A stretch of DNA of 64,000 nucleotides from Leptospira abararensis (GCF_016918735.1 NZ_JAFFPR010000007.1:186001-250000); one strand, 5' to 3'. Counted from the stretch's first letter, positions 33,105 to 43,800 are shown. Notes: generated from the letters alone by a model not told the origin. Translations and numbers: made by a program.

Positions 33105-33706
33105 ATTCGCTTACTTCCTATTTTCCTATTTTAGTTGGTAAAAAAGAGTCTTACGTCAATTCTGTCCTGGAAGTGATACAGCTCACCTACATTTCGTTTG
33201 CTCTACGCCTTCTCTTCCGGGATCGACTCTATTCGGTGGCCTATGGCCTCGTCGGAGCCCTGGTTTTTACATTCTTCTTACTCGCCATAAGGATTCACTT
33301 CCATTTGTATTCAGGAGTGTCCCTTACTAGTATCGTTTCCTTTGACCAATCTCCGCAGATTCTTTTTTATTCTACGAGTTTTGCACTGATGGCTCTCTTT
33401 TTCTTCCACTGCCTCCAAGGCCTTGGGGACATTGGGGTCATGATGGCCATTGGTGGGAACCGATTGGGCTGCATTTGGCTACATTCCTTGTCCTTATTTT
33501 TCTTATTTTTGCCCAGTTTCCTACTGGCTATCATTATCAATTTAGGATACTTAAATCCGCCTCCCGATTTCGGTATCTACAATGAATTAAAATCCATTTT
33601 CACCTGTTTGGTTCTTTTCATTGCTTTAGGATTTTTAATCTCTGTTCCCACGATTGGAATTAGTTCTTACATTGATCCTTATAAGTCAATTCGGAGGCAA
33701 AAGTAA
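33098..33706 (+). CDS. Small FtsX-like ABC transporter permease
   Basis: A 202-residue integral membrane protein with about four helices ([77 protein letters not shown]). [20 protein letters not shown] matches the coupling-helix region of FtsX/MacB permeases (usual pattern E-I-G-V-x-x-A-x-G) and the terminal [11 protein letters not shown] matches their D-P-x-x-x-L-R ending. The large periplasmic domain normally found between helices 1 and 2 is missing, so this is a minimal permease. Its stop overlaps the ATG of the ABC ATPase (TAATG). ATG 33098 is taken as start; an internal start near residue 19 is possible. Confidence 0.78.
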   Translation: MPNSLTSYFPILVGKKESYVNSVLEVIQLTYISFALRLLFRDRLYSVAYGLVGALVFTFFLLAIRIHFHLYSGVSLTSIVSFDQSPQILFYSTSFALMALFFFHCLQGLGDIGVMMAIGGNRLGCIWLHSLSLFFLFLPSFLLAIIINLGYLNPPPDFGIYNELKSIFTCLVLFIALGFLISVPTIGISSYIDPYKSIRRQK

Positions 33707-34377
33707 TGTTACTCCGTGTCCACAACCTCACCAAACGATTTGGAAAAGACGAAGCCGTAAGTTCTGTCAGCTTCGATGTAAATCAAGGAGATTATGTTGC
33801 GATCATTGGACCTTCGGGATCGGGTAAAACCACTTTGTTATCCATGCTCACAGGAATGCTCTCTCCCACAGAAGGAGACATCCTTTATGACCAAACCAAA
33901 CTATCACAAATATCAAAACAAGAACTAGCAGAAATTCGTGCACGAGACTTAGGCCTTGTGTTCCAGTTTTCCGAACTTGTCGGCAATCTTACGATCAAAG
34001 AAAACATCCTTTTGCCAGCACTGTTTACTCGCAAGTTCCCAAATGATGACTACATTCGTAAATGCGATTATTTGATCGAACATTTAAAGTTAGGTGATAT
34101 TCAAAATTCGCTTCCCCGAACTTTATCCGGGGGCCAAATCCAAAAAGCGGCCATCGCCCGCTCTCTGATCAACGATCCAGCCATTTTATTTGCGGACGAA
34201 CCGTCCGGAGATCTAGATCCAGAAAATAGTTATTTAGTCCAACTCCTACTCAACGAATACAACAAACGAAATCATTCCATCATCCTTGTCACACATGATA
34301 TGAAACTTGCCTTCGATGCCCAAACCGTTTATGAAATGAAAAACGGTAAATTTGACCAAGTCATCAAGGGGGAATGA
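33706..34377 (+). CDS. ABC transporter ATP-binding protein (LolD/MacB type)
   Basis: A 223-residue ATPase: Walker [15 protein letters not shown] (about residues 36-49), Q-loop [17 protein letters not shown], signature [15 protein letters not shown], Walker [18 protein letters not shown]-loop [11 protein letters not shown]. The [10 protein letters not shown] and D-E-P-S-G-D-L-D features are typical of the LolD/MacB/FtsE group that pairs with FtsX-like permeases, consistent with the permease overlapping its start by one base. Function could be lipoprotein release, peptide export or mechanical signalling across the membrane; the substrate is not determined. Its stop overlaps the ROK gene start (ATGA). 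Confidence 0.93.
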   Translation: MLLRVHNLTKRFGKDEAVSSVSFDVNQGDYVAIIGPSGSGKTTLLSMLTGMLSPTEGDILYDQTKLSQISKQELAEIRARDLGLVFQFSELVGNLTIKENILLPALFTRKFPNDDYIRKCDYLIEHLKLGDIQNSLPRTLSGGQIQKAAIARSLINDPAILFADEPSGDLDPENSYLVQLLLNEYNKRNHSIILVTHDMKLAFDAQTVYEMKNGKFDQVIKGE

Positions 34378-35276
34378 GTTTGCGAAACGCTATCGGAGTG
34401 GATATCGGTGGAGGAAGCATCCGTGCTAGCCTTTTCGATGAAAGTGGAAAAGAACTGCATTCTCAAGTTTCGCCCACTCCCGAACATTTAGATAATCAAA
34501 GTTTTTTAAAAATTTTAAAAGATACCATTCGACCCCTCACAAAAGATGGGACGGGAATTGGTGTGGGTTCCCCGGGCCCCTTAGACAATGAACGAGGAGT
34601 AATGATTTCCAGTGCTAATATGCAAGGGCTAAAAAACCTTCCGATCAAAGAAGAGTTAAAAAGGGAATTTTCTCTTCCCGTTTGGTATGAAAACGATGCC
34701 AACTGTGCGGCCCTCGGCGAAGCCTACTTTGGATATTTTAAAGACACAGAATCTCAACTTACCATCACCCTGGGAACAGGAGTTGGTGGCGGTTTTGTAG
34801 ACAAAGGAAAATTATATTCAGGATACCTCGGAAATGGAATCGAAATTGGCCATACCACTTCTGTGATCGGTGGGGCCCTTTGCGGATGTGGAGTTCATGG
34901 TTGTGTAGAAAGTTATTTTTCCACCAGAGGGTTTCTCGGTCGATACTTTGAAAAATCAAAAAGAAAACTAAAGCATGCTGAAGCATTTTTCCAACTAGTT
35001 AGAGATAAGGATCCGTTTGCAACGGAAGTTTTAGATTTTGGAACCTTGGCTTTGGCCCATGCGGTTCGCGGAGCAGTCCACCTACTCAATCCAGAAGCTG
35101 TCATCTTTGTGGGTGGGATTACAAAATCATACGACCTCTTTGGAAAAACCCTAGAGGCGGAAATTCGAGGAAGCATATTTCCCGTGTTAAATGATAGATT
35201 AAAAATTGGTGCAGGTGGAAGTTTATCGGGTGCCTTAGGTGCCGCCTCTCTTGTTTTTTCTAAGGAGAAAGTATAA
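34374..35276 (+). CDS. ROK family sugar kinase (glucokinase-like)
   Basis: A 300-residue ROK kinase. N-terminal phosphate-binding loop [19 protein letters not shown], catalytic Asp in [20 protein letters not shown]-binding [17 protein letters not shown] and the ROK zinc motif [23 protein letters not shown] (quoted in parts: [10 protein letters not shown]). These residues indicate phosphorylation of glucose or an N-acylated hexosamine with ATP; glucokinase is the most common role in spirochaetes but specificity is not certain. The ATG overlaps the stop of the ABC ATPase, and the HIT gene starts right after its stop. Confidence 0.92.
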   Translation: MSLRNAIGVDIGGGSIRASLFDESGKELHSQVSPTPEHLDNQSFLKILKDTIRPLTKDGTGIGVGSPGPLDNERGVMISSANMQGLKNLPIKEELKREFSLPVWYENDANCAALGEAYFGYFKDTESQLTITLGTGVGGGFVDKGKLYSGYLGNGIEIGHTTSVIGGALCGCGVHGCVESYFSTRGFLGRYFEKSKRKLKHAEAFFQLVRDKDPFATEVLDFGTLALAHAVRGAVHLLNPEAVIFVGGITKSYDLFGKTLEAEIRGSIFPVLNDRLKIGAGGSLSGALGAASLVFSKEKV

Positions 35277-35277
35277 A

Positions 35278-35622
35278 ATGGAAAATTGTCTTTTCTGCCG
35301 AATTGCGAGTGGAGAAATCCAAAGCAAAAAAGAATATGAGTCTGAAAACATATTAGTTTTTCATGACATCACTCCTCAAGCACCCTTTCATGTTCTCATC
35401 ATTCCGAAAATCCATATAACGAGCATGAATCAAATTGGGGATCTAGATCCAGAAATCCTAAAAGAAATATTTCAAACCATTCCCAAAATTGCGGAACAAA
35501 ATGGAATTTCTGAAAAAGGTTACCGGTTGGTCAACAACTGTGGGAACTTTGGCGGACAAACAGTAGGCCACATCCACTTTCATCTGCTAGGTGGACGACA
35601 TATGCAATGGCCACCGGGTTAA
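35278..35622 (+). CDS. HIT family protein (HinT-like)
   Basis: A 114-residue histidine-triad nucleotide-binding protein of the HinT branch: N-terminal CLFCRIASGEIQSKKEYE, middle VFHDITPQAPFHVLIIPKIH and the active-site motif GQTVGHIHFHLLGGRHMQWP. The HinT branch hydrolyses adenosine phosphoramidates. The ATG at 35278 has the strong RBS AAGGAG at 35262-35267; the longer frame upstream overlaps the ROK gene and is not HIT-like. Together with the HIT gene at 9637 the window has two paralogues. Confidence 0.94.
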   Translation: MENCLFCRIASGEIQSKKEYESENILVFHDITPQAPFHVLIIPKIHITSMNQIGDLDPEILKEIFQTIPKIAEQNGISEKGYRLVNNCGNFGGQTVGHIHFHLLGGRHMQWPPG

Positions 35623-35631
35623 AAGAAAAAC

Positions 35632-36582
35632 ATGAGAAAGTTAATATTTGGAATTTTTGTTTCAGGGATTGCGGTTTATTTCCTATCCAAAAACTTTGAC
35701 ATCACCGAATTTGAACGCTTAGAAGGAAAAATCAATTGGTGGATTTTCCCTTTGTTATTCCTATCGAACCTATGGGCCTTTGTTCCCTTTTCCATTCGAT
35801 GGTACTACCTTCTAGAAAAGAAAATTAGTTTTGCCCAAGCCTTCACCACAGCCATCATCGGTGTGGGTCTGAATATGGTTCTTCCTGCAAGAGGAGGCGA
35901 TTTGGTTCGTCTCATCATGAACAAACGCGATACAGAGCTTCCCTTAACTCATCTTTTTAGTCGGATTTTTTTAGAGAAGGTAATGGATTTGGGTTCTGTC
36001 GTTGTGATTGGTGCCGCTGCCCTTTTTTATATGGGACTTGGACAATCCAAAAACTTAAGCCTCCTTCTTATCTCCACTCTTGTGATTGTTGGAATGATTG
36101 CTGGTCTCTCACTGGTTCGATATTTTTTAGATCCTTTACGCACTCTTACTAAAAAACTTTTTGCTATAATCGGTAAACTTGGATTCTACGAAGAACGGTT
36201 AGATCACCATTTAGTTGAATTTTCTTCCTTTTTACAAGGAGACAAATTATTAAGGCCCGTCCTTTACTCAGTCCCCACTTGGGTTTTTGGTTATGCGGTG
36301 TCCTACTCTCTTGCAGGGATCCTCATCGGAATGCCTCTTACTTTTCCAGAAGCCTTACTTTTTATGTTTCTTGGGGGAATGGGTGTGGCGATTCCTTCGG
36401 CACCTTCTGGAATTGGTGTCTTTCATGCGGCCATCATTTCCGGCTTTATCATTTTAGGAAGAGATCCAGGCGAAGGGCTTGTCTATGCAACGGTCGTTCA
36501 CCTAACACAATTTATCATCACCACAAGTTTAGCTCTCGTGGCTTATTTGTATTGGAGATGGACTCATGGAAAAAAAATCTAA
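35632..36582 (+). CDS. Lysylphosphatidylglycerol-synthase TM-region / flippase-like membrane protein
   Basis: A 316-residue integral membrane protein of the UPF0104/LPG_synthase_TM family with about eight helices. Family features: WWIFPLLFLSNLWAFVPFSIRWYYLL, the PARGGDLVRLIMNKR motif after IIGVGLNMVLP, FSRIFLEKVMDLGSVVVIG, and GGMGVAIPSAPSGIGVFHAAI. Related proteins include MprF membrane domains and AglD-like proteins that act on or flip membrane lipids. No soluble catalytic domain is attached, so a transport or lipid-remodelling role is inferred. It lies nine bases after the HIT stop. Confidence 0.85.
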   Translation: MRKLIFGIFVSGIAVYFLSKNFDITEFERLEGKINWWIFPLLFLSNLWAFVPFSIRWYYLLEKKISFAQAFTTAIIGVGLNMVLPARGGDLVRLIMNKRDTELPLTHLFSRIFLEKVMDLGSVVVIGAAALFYMGLGQSKNLSLLLISTLVIVGMIAGLSLVRYFLDPLRTLTKKLFAIIGKLGFYEERLDHHLVEFSSFLQGDKLLRPVLYSVPTWVFGYAVSYSLAGILIGMPLTFPEALLFMFLGGMGVAIPSAPSGIGVFHAAIISGFIILGRDPGEGLVYATVVHLTQFIITTSLALVAYLYWRWTHGKKI

Positions 36583-36593
36583 ACCTTAAACTT

Positions 36594-36643
36594 TTCCTCA
36601 GGGGAAACCAAATCCTGAGGAAGGTTAAATCTTGATAACCTTT
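36594..36643 (+). terminator. Tandem hairpins after the flippase-like gene, possible terminator
   Basis: CCTCAGG (36596-36602) pairs with CCTGAGG (36614-36620), extended by TT/AA. Immediately downstream GGTTA (36623-36627) pairs with TAACC (36636-36640) and is followed by TTT. The T-run is short, so efficiency is doubtful; the site lies between convergent genes. Confidence 0.45.
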
Positions 36644-36704
36644 AAAATGCAATATGAAAAACGATCGGAGATTCCACCGACCGTTTCGAATTGTTTCTCT
36701 TGAA

Positions 36705-37166
36705 TTAACTTAATGCTTTAATCACATCTTCTGGGGCTTGTACAAGTTCCACAAGCACTCCCTCACTACAAAGAGGGAACTCTTCATTGCCTTTAGGATG
36801 AATGAAACAAACGTTATACCCGGCTGCCCCTTTCCGAATTCCACCAGGAGTAAAACGGACTCCTTGTTTGGTTAAATACTCAACACATTCTTCCAATTTA
36901 TCAATCCATAGTCCGATATGATTTAGTTTCGGATCATGCACTTTAGGACTTTTGTTTGGATCAATGGGTTGCATCAAATCAATTTCCACTTTAAAAGGAC
37001 CGTTCCCCATGGACAAAATGTCCTCATCCACATTTTCCTTTTCACTTTTATAATCAGAAACTTTGGTAAGCCCCATAACATCTACCCAAAACTTGGATAA
37101 CTTTTCTTTTGACTCACCACCGATAGCAACTTGTTGGATACCCAAAACTTTGAAGGGACGGGACAT
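36705..37166 (-). CDS. VOC (glyoxalase/dioxygenase) superfamily protein
   Basis: A 153-residue protein with two beta-alpha-beta-beta-beta modules. First module [20 protein letters not shown], second module [18 protein letters not shown], ending [13 protein letters not shown]. The His and Glu of the second module (NHIG, VELVQ) and a Gln in the first (IQQVA, where family members often have His) would be the metal ligands. It resembles glyoxalase I or methylmalonyl-CoA epimerase, but the substrate cannot be fixed. KGNEEFPLC and an isolated position give no pathway hint. No neighbour in operon; upstream 37167-37342 shows only AT-rich sequence. Confidence 0.85.
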   Translation of the reverse strand: MSRPFKVLGIQQVAIGGESKEKLSKFWVDVMGLTKVSDYKSEKENVDEDILSMGNGPFKVEIDLMQPIDPNKSPKVHDPKLNHIGLWIDKLEECVEYLTKQGVRFTPGGIRKGAAGYNVCFIHPKGNEEFPLCSEGVLVELVQAPEDVIKALS

Positions 37167-37342
37167 GATTCACCTCTAATATTTAATCTGCAAAAATAAA
37201 ATTTCTACCTGCACCACTTTCTAAATCAGTGTCTCTATAGAAAATTGTTTTTCTAGTCCGTTTGTTGTAATTCTCGGGCGAGTCCCCAAATTCACACTTA
37301 AGACAAACCAATCAAACCTTTGCCCTATATTTCTTCAAAAGA

Positions 37343-37413
37343 GGGACCGGGCTACTCTGGGGTCCGCTTTCGCTTCCGTCCTTGCGGACCTTCGCCCGCC
37401 GTATCCCTCTCGC
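37343..37413 (-). repeat. Structured intergenic repeat, copy B
   Basis: Read on the minus strand, this segment matches 8305-8380: the blocks GGGATACGGCGGGC, GACGGAAGCG and CCCCAGAGTAGCCCGGTCCC are shared. The variable middle keeps a hairpin, GTCC GCAA GGAC here against TCTGAC GTAT GTCAGA in copy A. It lies 14 bases downstream of the stop of the minus-strand cyclase gene and in the same orientation, so it would be part of its 3' UTR. Confidence 0.85.
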
Positions 37414-37426
37414 AAAAAATTAAGAA

Positions 37427-38866
37427 CTAGTAATTCGCAAAATTGCCATCCCCGATTTTTTCTGGTGGGTTCTTTAGAAATTCTTTACATCTATCTCGAT
37501 AGAATTCACTGAGTGGATCCAATTTGATGCGTTCAAACGCAAACATAGCCTTTTCAAAATCTTTTTGTTTATAAAACTCAAGTGCGTTTTCAAAATCAAA
37601 TTTCCACTTACGTTTCAAAATCTTTTCTTCTTCACTGAAAAAACACATCACTTCATAGATTTTGATACTATTGGTTTTTCCTTTGACAATTACCGTATCC
37701 ACTTCCCTTGCTAAAATTTCATTTTGAGAAATTTCATGATGTAATTCCGTATAAGTTGTACTCGAAATTAAAATAGGACATTTATAGATTTTGGTTAGAC
37801 TTTCAATTCGTGAGGAGAGATTGACATTGTCACCAATCACTGTGTAGTCGATCCGTTTTTCAGATCCTATATTTCCGGCAACCACCTCCCCCGTATGAAT
37901 TCCAATGCCAATTTCGATAGGCTCCTTTAACTCAGAATGATTTTCATTGAAAGATCTCATAGCCTCTTGCATGCTGATTGCGGTTTTTACAGCCCGAATT
38001 GCATCATCATTTTTCTGCATGGGAGCTCCAAAAACGGTCATGATGGCATCGCCTATAAATTTATCAATGGTTCCTTGGAATCGAAAAATAATTTCAGTCA
38101 TCACAGATAAATAGGCATTCAAAATAGAAACCACCGATTTTGCATCCAATCGTTCCGAAATCGTTGTAAAGGACCGAATGTCAGAAAAAAGGATGGTTAC
38201 CTTACGCATCTCTCCACCAGGTTCCATGTTTACATTTTTTTTATACAATTCATCCACCAGTTGAGGAGGAAGGTATCGTTCCATCATTCTTTTTGTGTTC
38301 GCTTCCTCCATCATCTTTCGGCTGGCAGAGGTAATGGAATATCCAATGAGTAACATAAGCACAAGATTCAAATGCATGGGAATTATGTTTTCCGCATCCC
38401 CATTGTTATAATAGGTAGTCAGACCGAGAAACAAAGAAATAGAAAGAACCGATGAATAAATGGCACCTGATTTGGAGTAACGTAATAGATTTAACAAAAA
38501 AGGAAATATAGAAGCAACATATACCACCCAATAAATCAATTGGCCACCTTTGGGAACAGTCGGTTCAATCACTAACATTACTGCAATGATAGAGTAATCA
38601 AATGTGATTGCTAAAAACTTGATGGAATCGTGATAGAATTTATTAATCAGTAAGAAAACAATAGTTCCGGAAACCAAAAACACAAAACAATCCAATAGGA
38701 CTGTGCGTAAAGCTGGCCTTATTTCGGTATACTCAATATAACCAAAGTATGCCAAAGTATCGATGACCAAATAAAACGAAAAAATGCCTAACCTGACAAT
38801 CGCGACAGTCCTTTCATTTTTAAAAGCACGTTCCCGCAAAATATTGTCAATGAGTGAGTTTTTCAT
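37427..38866 (-). CDS. Membrane adenylate cyclase (class III)
   Basis: A 479-residue cyclase with six N-terminal membrane helices (about residues 20-190, e.g. TVLLDCFVFLVSGTIVFLLI, LNLVLMLLIGYSITSAS) but no periplasmic domain. The catalytic domain (about 215-400) has metal Asp residues in ILFSDIRSFTTISERL and FIGDAIMTVFGAP, the substrate-specifying Lys in TIDKFIGD and Asp in VIGDNVNLSSRIE, which indicate ATP as substrate. The C-terminal tail is TPR-like (FYKQKDFEKAMFAFERIKL) and ends CKEFLKNPPEKIGDGNF, similar to the tail of the CHASE2 cyclase at 17000. Monocistronic; repeat B follows its stop. Confidence 0.92.
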   Translation of the reverse strand: MKNSLIDNILRERAFKNERTVAIVRLGIFSFYLVIDTLAYFGYIEYTEIRPALRTVLLDCFVFLVSGTIVFLLINKFYHDSIKFLAITFDYSIIAVMLVIEPTVPKGGQLIYWVVYVASIFPFLLNLLRYSKSGAIYSSVLSISLFLGLTTYYNNGDAENIIPMHLNLVLMLLIGYSITSASRKMMEEANTKRMMERYLPPQLVDELYKKNVNMEPGGEMRKVTILFSDIRSFTTISERLDAKSVVSILNAYLSVMTEIIFRFQGTIDKFIGDAIMTVFGAPMQKNDDAIRAVKTAISMQEAMRSFNENHSELKEPIEIGIGIHTGEVVAGNIGSEKRIDYTVIGDNVNLSSRIESLTKIYKCPILISSTTYTELHHEISQNEILAREVDTVIVKGKTNSIKIYEVMCFFSEEEKILKRKWKFDFENALEFYKQKDFEKAMFAFERIKLDPLSEFYRDRCKEFLKNPPEKIGDGNFANY

Positions 38867-38950
38867 AAATTATTTTTTGCAGTTCCTTGGATCTCACTCA
38901 AGCAAAAAAATGATAGATTTGGATTCGAAAAATCATATAGAATCAAACGT

Positions 38951-39277
38951 ATGAACGAAAACCAAAAACTAAAATTCATCAAAACCAATTTTTGGAAAAA
39001 AATCAAAGAAACAGGGAAAAAAATTCCCTTCTTAAAAGATATAATTGCGATGTATTATTGTTTGATGGATGAAAACACATCCCTCACGGCAAAAGCCTCG
39101 ATTGCCTTGGCATTACTCTATTTTATCTCTCCTGTGGATGCCATCCCCGATGTGATTTTGGCCCTTGGTTTTACCGATGATGCGGGTGTGATTGCCACTA
39201 CCCTCGTTCTCATCAAGTCACAACTTAAACCTGAACATTATGCCAAGGCAAATGAATCCCTTAACGATAGAATTTAA
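38951..39277 (+). CDS. YkvA family (DUF1232) membrane protein
   Basis: A 108-residue protein with the DUF1232 core: MYYCLMDENTSLTAKASIALALLYFISPVDAIPDV (quoted partly: ALLYFISPVDAIPDVI) followed by GFTDDAGVIATTLVLIKSQL. This is the YkvA signature with two short membrane-associated helices around the S-P-V/I-D-x-I-P-D motif. The N-terminal 40 residues are basic. Function of the family is not established. It is divergent from the cyclase and convergent with the glycosyltransferase gene, overlapping its 3' end by 17 bases. Confidence 0.88.
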   Translation: MNENQKLKFIKTNFWKKIKETGKKIPFLKDIIAMYYCLMDENTSLTAKASIALALLYFISPVDAIPDVILALGFTDDAGVIATTLVLIKSQLKPEHYAKANESLNDRI

Positions 39278-40721
39278 ACAGAAGCAAAGTTTCTTTAAGA
39301 TTTACCTTACTTTTTTTTAATAGATAGATGGGGATATCTGTTTCCATTGTGTATCGTCTAGAATATTTACCGATTAACTCTTTTTCTTCAAAATAGGATC
39401 CCAAAATTTTAACTGTTTCCTCTCCAGTCACCACCAAATGTTTTGGATTTTCTTTGAGGTCACCCAACCAAAGAAAATAATTGTTATGCCCACTCACAAC
39501 AGGGATTTGTATATGATAATATTCTAAACTTCCAGCCTGTCCATAAAAATTTGCAACGACGGCAGTTTCCTTTAAAATCGACGGATCTATTCCATTGATT
39601 GAAATTTGCACTTGTTGATAAAATTTTTCCCAATCCAAACGATCGGCAAACCACTGTGGAAGTAAGGTTCGATTTCCCGCTTCAATTTTTGGGACAACTC
39701 CCAAAACATTTACATAAGTAGAGAGAAGTGGTAGAGGAAGGATGGGCATTCCAATCGGAGCCAGAATCAGACCGACAAACAAAGTAAAACCGAGTATTAT
39801 TTTTTTCCATATATCGGATAACAAAAAAGCACTACCACCGGCAAAGAGTACGGGATAAAAGGAAGCGATCCGGTCTGGACGAGATGATTTGGAATACAAA
39901 AACAAAAATAACAAAAATAAGTAAGCAATCCCTAAATAACGGTATTCCTGATTCCGTAGATAAAAATAAACTCCAAGAGTCCACAGAGGTAAGGTAGCAG
40001 GATTCATAGAAAGGATTTGATCAAAAATAATTTGGAATAAACTCAAATCTATATTTTTCATCAGATAAGCATTTTTATAAAACTCCAAGGAAGGAAAACC
40101 ATTTTGGTATTGCCAATAGAGATTAGGCAAAACAAGAAGAATGGCTAGTATCACACCGATATAAAAAAACAAATTCCGGTAAATACTTTTCCATTGAAAC
40201 CATACATAAGGAGCCATGATGGCAAAAACATAAACTATATAGGTATGTTTGTTCATCACACCAAGGCCAATCACCACACCTACACAGAGCCAATGTATCG
40301 GTTTTTCTTTTAGAAATAGACTTAATTGCACAATTAACAAAACAAAAAATACTTCGATGGAGTTCATGGAATAGAATCCAAAAATCACTTGCAAAACCGG
40401 GACTGTCATCGTGGCAATTGATGCAAGAACGATAGACCATTTGTTCTCAATGAAATGACTTGTTAGATTTCCAACAAGGAAAACAGAAAGGCCAGCGAGG
40501 AGAGAAGGAACCAAACGTAGAAAAAAAATGGAACTCCCATCGATTCCCAAAAACCTTAAAAGGAAAATAGAAAACGGAGGTTGGTCTACATATCCCAAGG
40601 CCAAACGTTTGGAACAGGCCAAGTAATAATACTCGTCCACAAAAATACCGTATCCACCGGTTAGATTGATCGCGGCCAGAATAAGAAAGTAAAAAAGTCC
40701 GAAAACGGTAGGTAGTGACAT
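39261..40721 (-). CDS. Glycosyltransferase family 39 (ArnT/PMT-like) membrane protein
   Basis: A 486-residue integral membrane glycosyltransferase with about ten to eleven helices. The N-terminal loop GYGIFVDEYYYLACSKRLALGYVDQPPF (parts: VDEYYYLACS, DQPPFSIFLLRF) carries the acidic catalytic motif and D-Q-P-P segment of GT-C family 39 enzymes, and SSRPDRIASFYPVLFAGGSAF is the conserved loop in the second half. Such enzymes move a sugar from a polyprenyl-phosphate carrier to lipid A or protein. The acceptor is unknown. The last 110 residues form a periplasmic domain. No operon neighbours. Confidence 0.87.
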   Translation of the reverse strand: MSLPTVFGLFYFLILAAINLTGGYGIFVDEYYYLACSKRLALGYVDQPPFSIFLLRFLGIDGSSIFFLRLVPSLLAGLSVFLVGNLTSHFIENKWSIVLASIATMTVPVLQVIFGFYSMNSIEVFFVLLIVQLSLFLKEKPIHWLCVGVVIGLGVMNKHTYIVYVFAIMAPYVWFQWKSIYRNLFFYIGVILAILLVLPNLYWQYQNGFPSLEFYKNAYLMKNIDLSLFQIIFDQILSMNPATLPLWTLGVYFYLRNQEYRYLGIAYLFLLFLFLYSKSSRPDRIASFYPVLFAGGSAFLLSDIWKKIILGFTLFVGLILAPIGMPILPLPLLSTYVNVLGVVPKIEAGNRTLLPQWFADRLDWEKFYQQVQISINGIDPSILKETAVVANFYGQAGSLEYYHIQIPVVSGHNNYFLWLGDLKENPKHLVVTGEETVKILGSYFEEKELIGKYSRRYTMETDIPIYLLKKSKVNLKETLLLFKFYR

Positions 40722-40881
40722 CCCACCGATTGAATCGGAAAGTCAAGGGACTGTCACCTCAAAAGCATTCCATTCGAATGCGTCCGAAAAAAAATGACAA
40801 ATATCGTTTAGAAGTTTCCTCTTTTTTCGAACGTCTGAAATGATTTCTTTTATTATGATACCGGTGGTTTCTTTTTCGATA

Positions 40882-43800
40882 TTACCCTTTTCTCAAAATT
40901 TTAGAAAAAGATATCTTCGAAAAGATATGTTTAAAATCCTCTTTGATTCTATACAACACAGGAACAAAGACCAAGGTTACACCGGTCGCAAAAAACAAAC
41001 CCCAACCAAATGCCAGTGATAGGGGTTGCACAAAAGGATCGAGAGTCGGAATCCCATAAGCACTGGGAACAAGACCAATCACAGTACTAATCGTTGTTAA
41101 AAAGATCGGACGCAAACGAATGGCACCGCCGTTGATGATAGCATCTTCAATGGACATCCCTTGCATTCGTAGTTCTTCAATAAAGGTAATGAGTATCAGA
41201 GTGTTTGCCACAATGGAACCACTAAGAGCCACAATCGCTAGTGTACTCATAAAACTGAGTGGCATTCCATGTGTCATGAGTGCAAAAAGTACACCCACAA
41301 TCCCGAAAGGAATGGATCCAATGATCACAGTTGTTGTTCCTACTGAGTTAAAAAACACGATAAAAATTCCAAAGATCACGGCAACCGCCAGTAACATCGA
41401 AATTCCTAAATCACGAAAAGACTTTCCTGCATCTTCCTGTTCTCCACCAAAGATCACCGAATAGGCATTCGCTGCATATTTATCTACGTTCACCAAATTC
41501 TTTAGTTGTCGATTCACGAATAAAGATGTAGTTTTATCCGTATCCACAGAAGCTTCTAGTCGCACCACACGTTGTAAATCTTGGCGGTTGATCATCGAAT
41601 AGTCCCGGTCTTTTTGAAAGTAAGCCACTTGATTCAAAGGGATGAGCCTTCGATTTCGGTTCTCTACTTTTACTAAATTCAAACTAGATACGGAATGCCT
41701 TTCTGCTTCGGGAAAACGAACCAGGATATTGATTTTGTCTTCCCCTTTACTAATCGTCGACGCCACTTCTCCATTAAAAGCAGTCCGAACCGAACGGGCG
41801 ATGTCTCTTGCACTCACGTCCGTTCTACCGGCAATTTCATCTTTGACAAAGAATCGGTATTCTTCTTTACCTAACTCCAAATCGATTCGAATGTCTGAAA
41901 CTCCATCCATCTGTTTTAATTCTTTGATATAAAGATCCGCAATCTCTTGAATGACACCAAAGTCAGCACCGCGAATCTCCAAACTCACAGGTTTTCCTAC
42001 GGGAGGCCCTTTGATTTTCGCATTCACATCATAAATCATCTCTTTTGGAAAAATTCCAGAAACTTTATTTTCTTCGATGTATTCTCGAATTTTTTTGACA
42101 AGAGTCCTTGCATCTTCCCATTCTTTTCTATCTGCTGCTGTCACAAGCTTCATGGTTAGGTGAGACCGATGCACTTCAAGCCCCGGTTTTGGATCTGTAA
42201 TAGGATTCTCATGAATCCCTATCCTACTGCGTAGGTGCACAAAATCTTTCCCTGCCATTTTAGTGACGACCGGTTCCATTTTTTCAATGATCTCTAAGTT
42301 CTTTTGGAGAGTGGTTCCAATGGGCATCCAAACTTTGATTTCAATGTCTTCTTCACTGCCAGAAGGAAACATGACGAATGGCAAAAATCTTCCTGCCAGA
42401 AATAAGGTGAAGAAAAAAATAAAAGTAAAAATCGAAAGAACAAACACTCTATGTTTTAAAGCGAAAGTCATGGTTCGTTTGTAACCAGAAATGATATAAC
42501 CGAACGCTCCTTCTTTTTCTTCGATGGATTCATTCTTTTTGATTTTACCTTGGTATGTTTTTGGTAAAAAATTATTTAACCAGTTAGGCAAAAACACAAG
42601 GGCAAACAGAAGAGAACTCGCCAGTGTTACAAGAACAACAGCAGGGATTCCCAAAATGAATTTTCCAATCACCCCACTCATAAACAAAAGTGGGAAAAAT
42701 GCTGCGGAAATCACAAGAAAGGAAACAAGGAGGGGAACTAAAACATCTTTAAAAGTTTGTAAAATGGCATCTCGCCTATCCATTCCTTCCTGCATCAAAC
42801 GATAAGTATTTTCAGCTACAACGATAGAGTTATCTACCATCATACCGAGAACCATCACCATTCCGAAAATCGTAATGGTGTTGATCGTAAATCCAAACTG
42901 TTTCAGAAAGATAAAGGAGATGAGAAAGATAAAAATAATCGCAACGCTAATCATAATACTAAGTCTCATCCCTAGAATAAAGATAAGAGAAAGTAAAACT
43001 AGAACCAGTCCCGTTTCAAAGTTAAGAATTAGGTCACCAAGTTGGCGGCGGACATCTCGACTTTTATCATCATATATTTTAGTGTCCACTTCTGGAAAGT
43101 TCCCTTCCATAGAAGATACTAAAGTTTTTACTGTATCAGCTGTAGTAATAATATCTGCTTGGTCTGTTTTCCAAACCCTAAGGATAATGCTATTTTTTCC
43201 GTTTAACTTTTCGTAGGTTTTTTCTTCTTCAAAACCATCAACTACCTTAGCAACATCTTTTAAAACGGTAGCAAAACCTAATTCGTTTCCTAACATAGGA
43301 ACAGAAAGCATATCCTTTGCTTCTTCAAAATCTCCGCGAGTTCGTAAAAGGTATTCTGTTCCGTTGACTTTTAATCTTCCTGAAGGAATGTTGATATTTC
43401 TGGAACCAAGGGCATTCAGAACCGTATTGAGTCCCACTTCCTTTGCATTTAGGCTCTTGGGATTCACTTCCACAAGAAATTCGCGGTTTCTATATCCGAT
43501 TTTTTCAATTTCCGCAATTTCTTTGATTTGAAAGAACCTATCTTCAAACGCTTTGGCAGTGTCACGTAACTTTCTATAGTCGGCAATGGAATCTGTGGAG
43601 TCTGCTTTTAAGGAAAGTGCAAGACTGATCACCTCTTGTTTTTCGGTGGTAATCTCTCTTACTTTTGGCTTTTGAGCATTGTCAGGAAGCCGAACAGAAT
43701 CAACAGCATCCTTGATATCATCCAAAACTTTTTTTGTATTTTTGGTCCCTTCTACAATGAAGACCATGATCACACTGACGTTTTCTAAATTATAACTTCG

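Noticed and set aside
41120..43216. Plus-strand open frames opposite the RND transporter
   Set aside because: They lie within a clear 1053-codon gene on the other strand and have no starts, RBS or motifs of their own.
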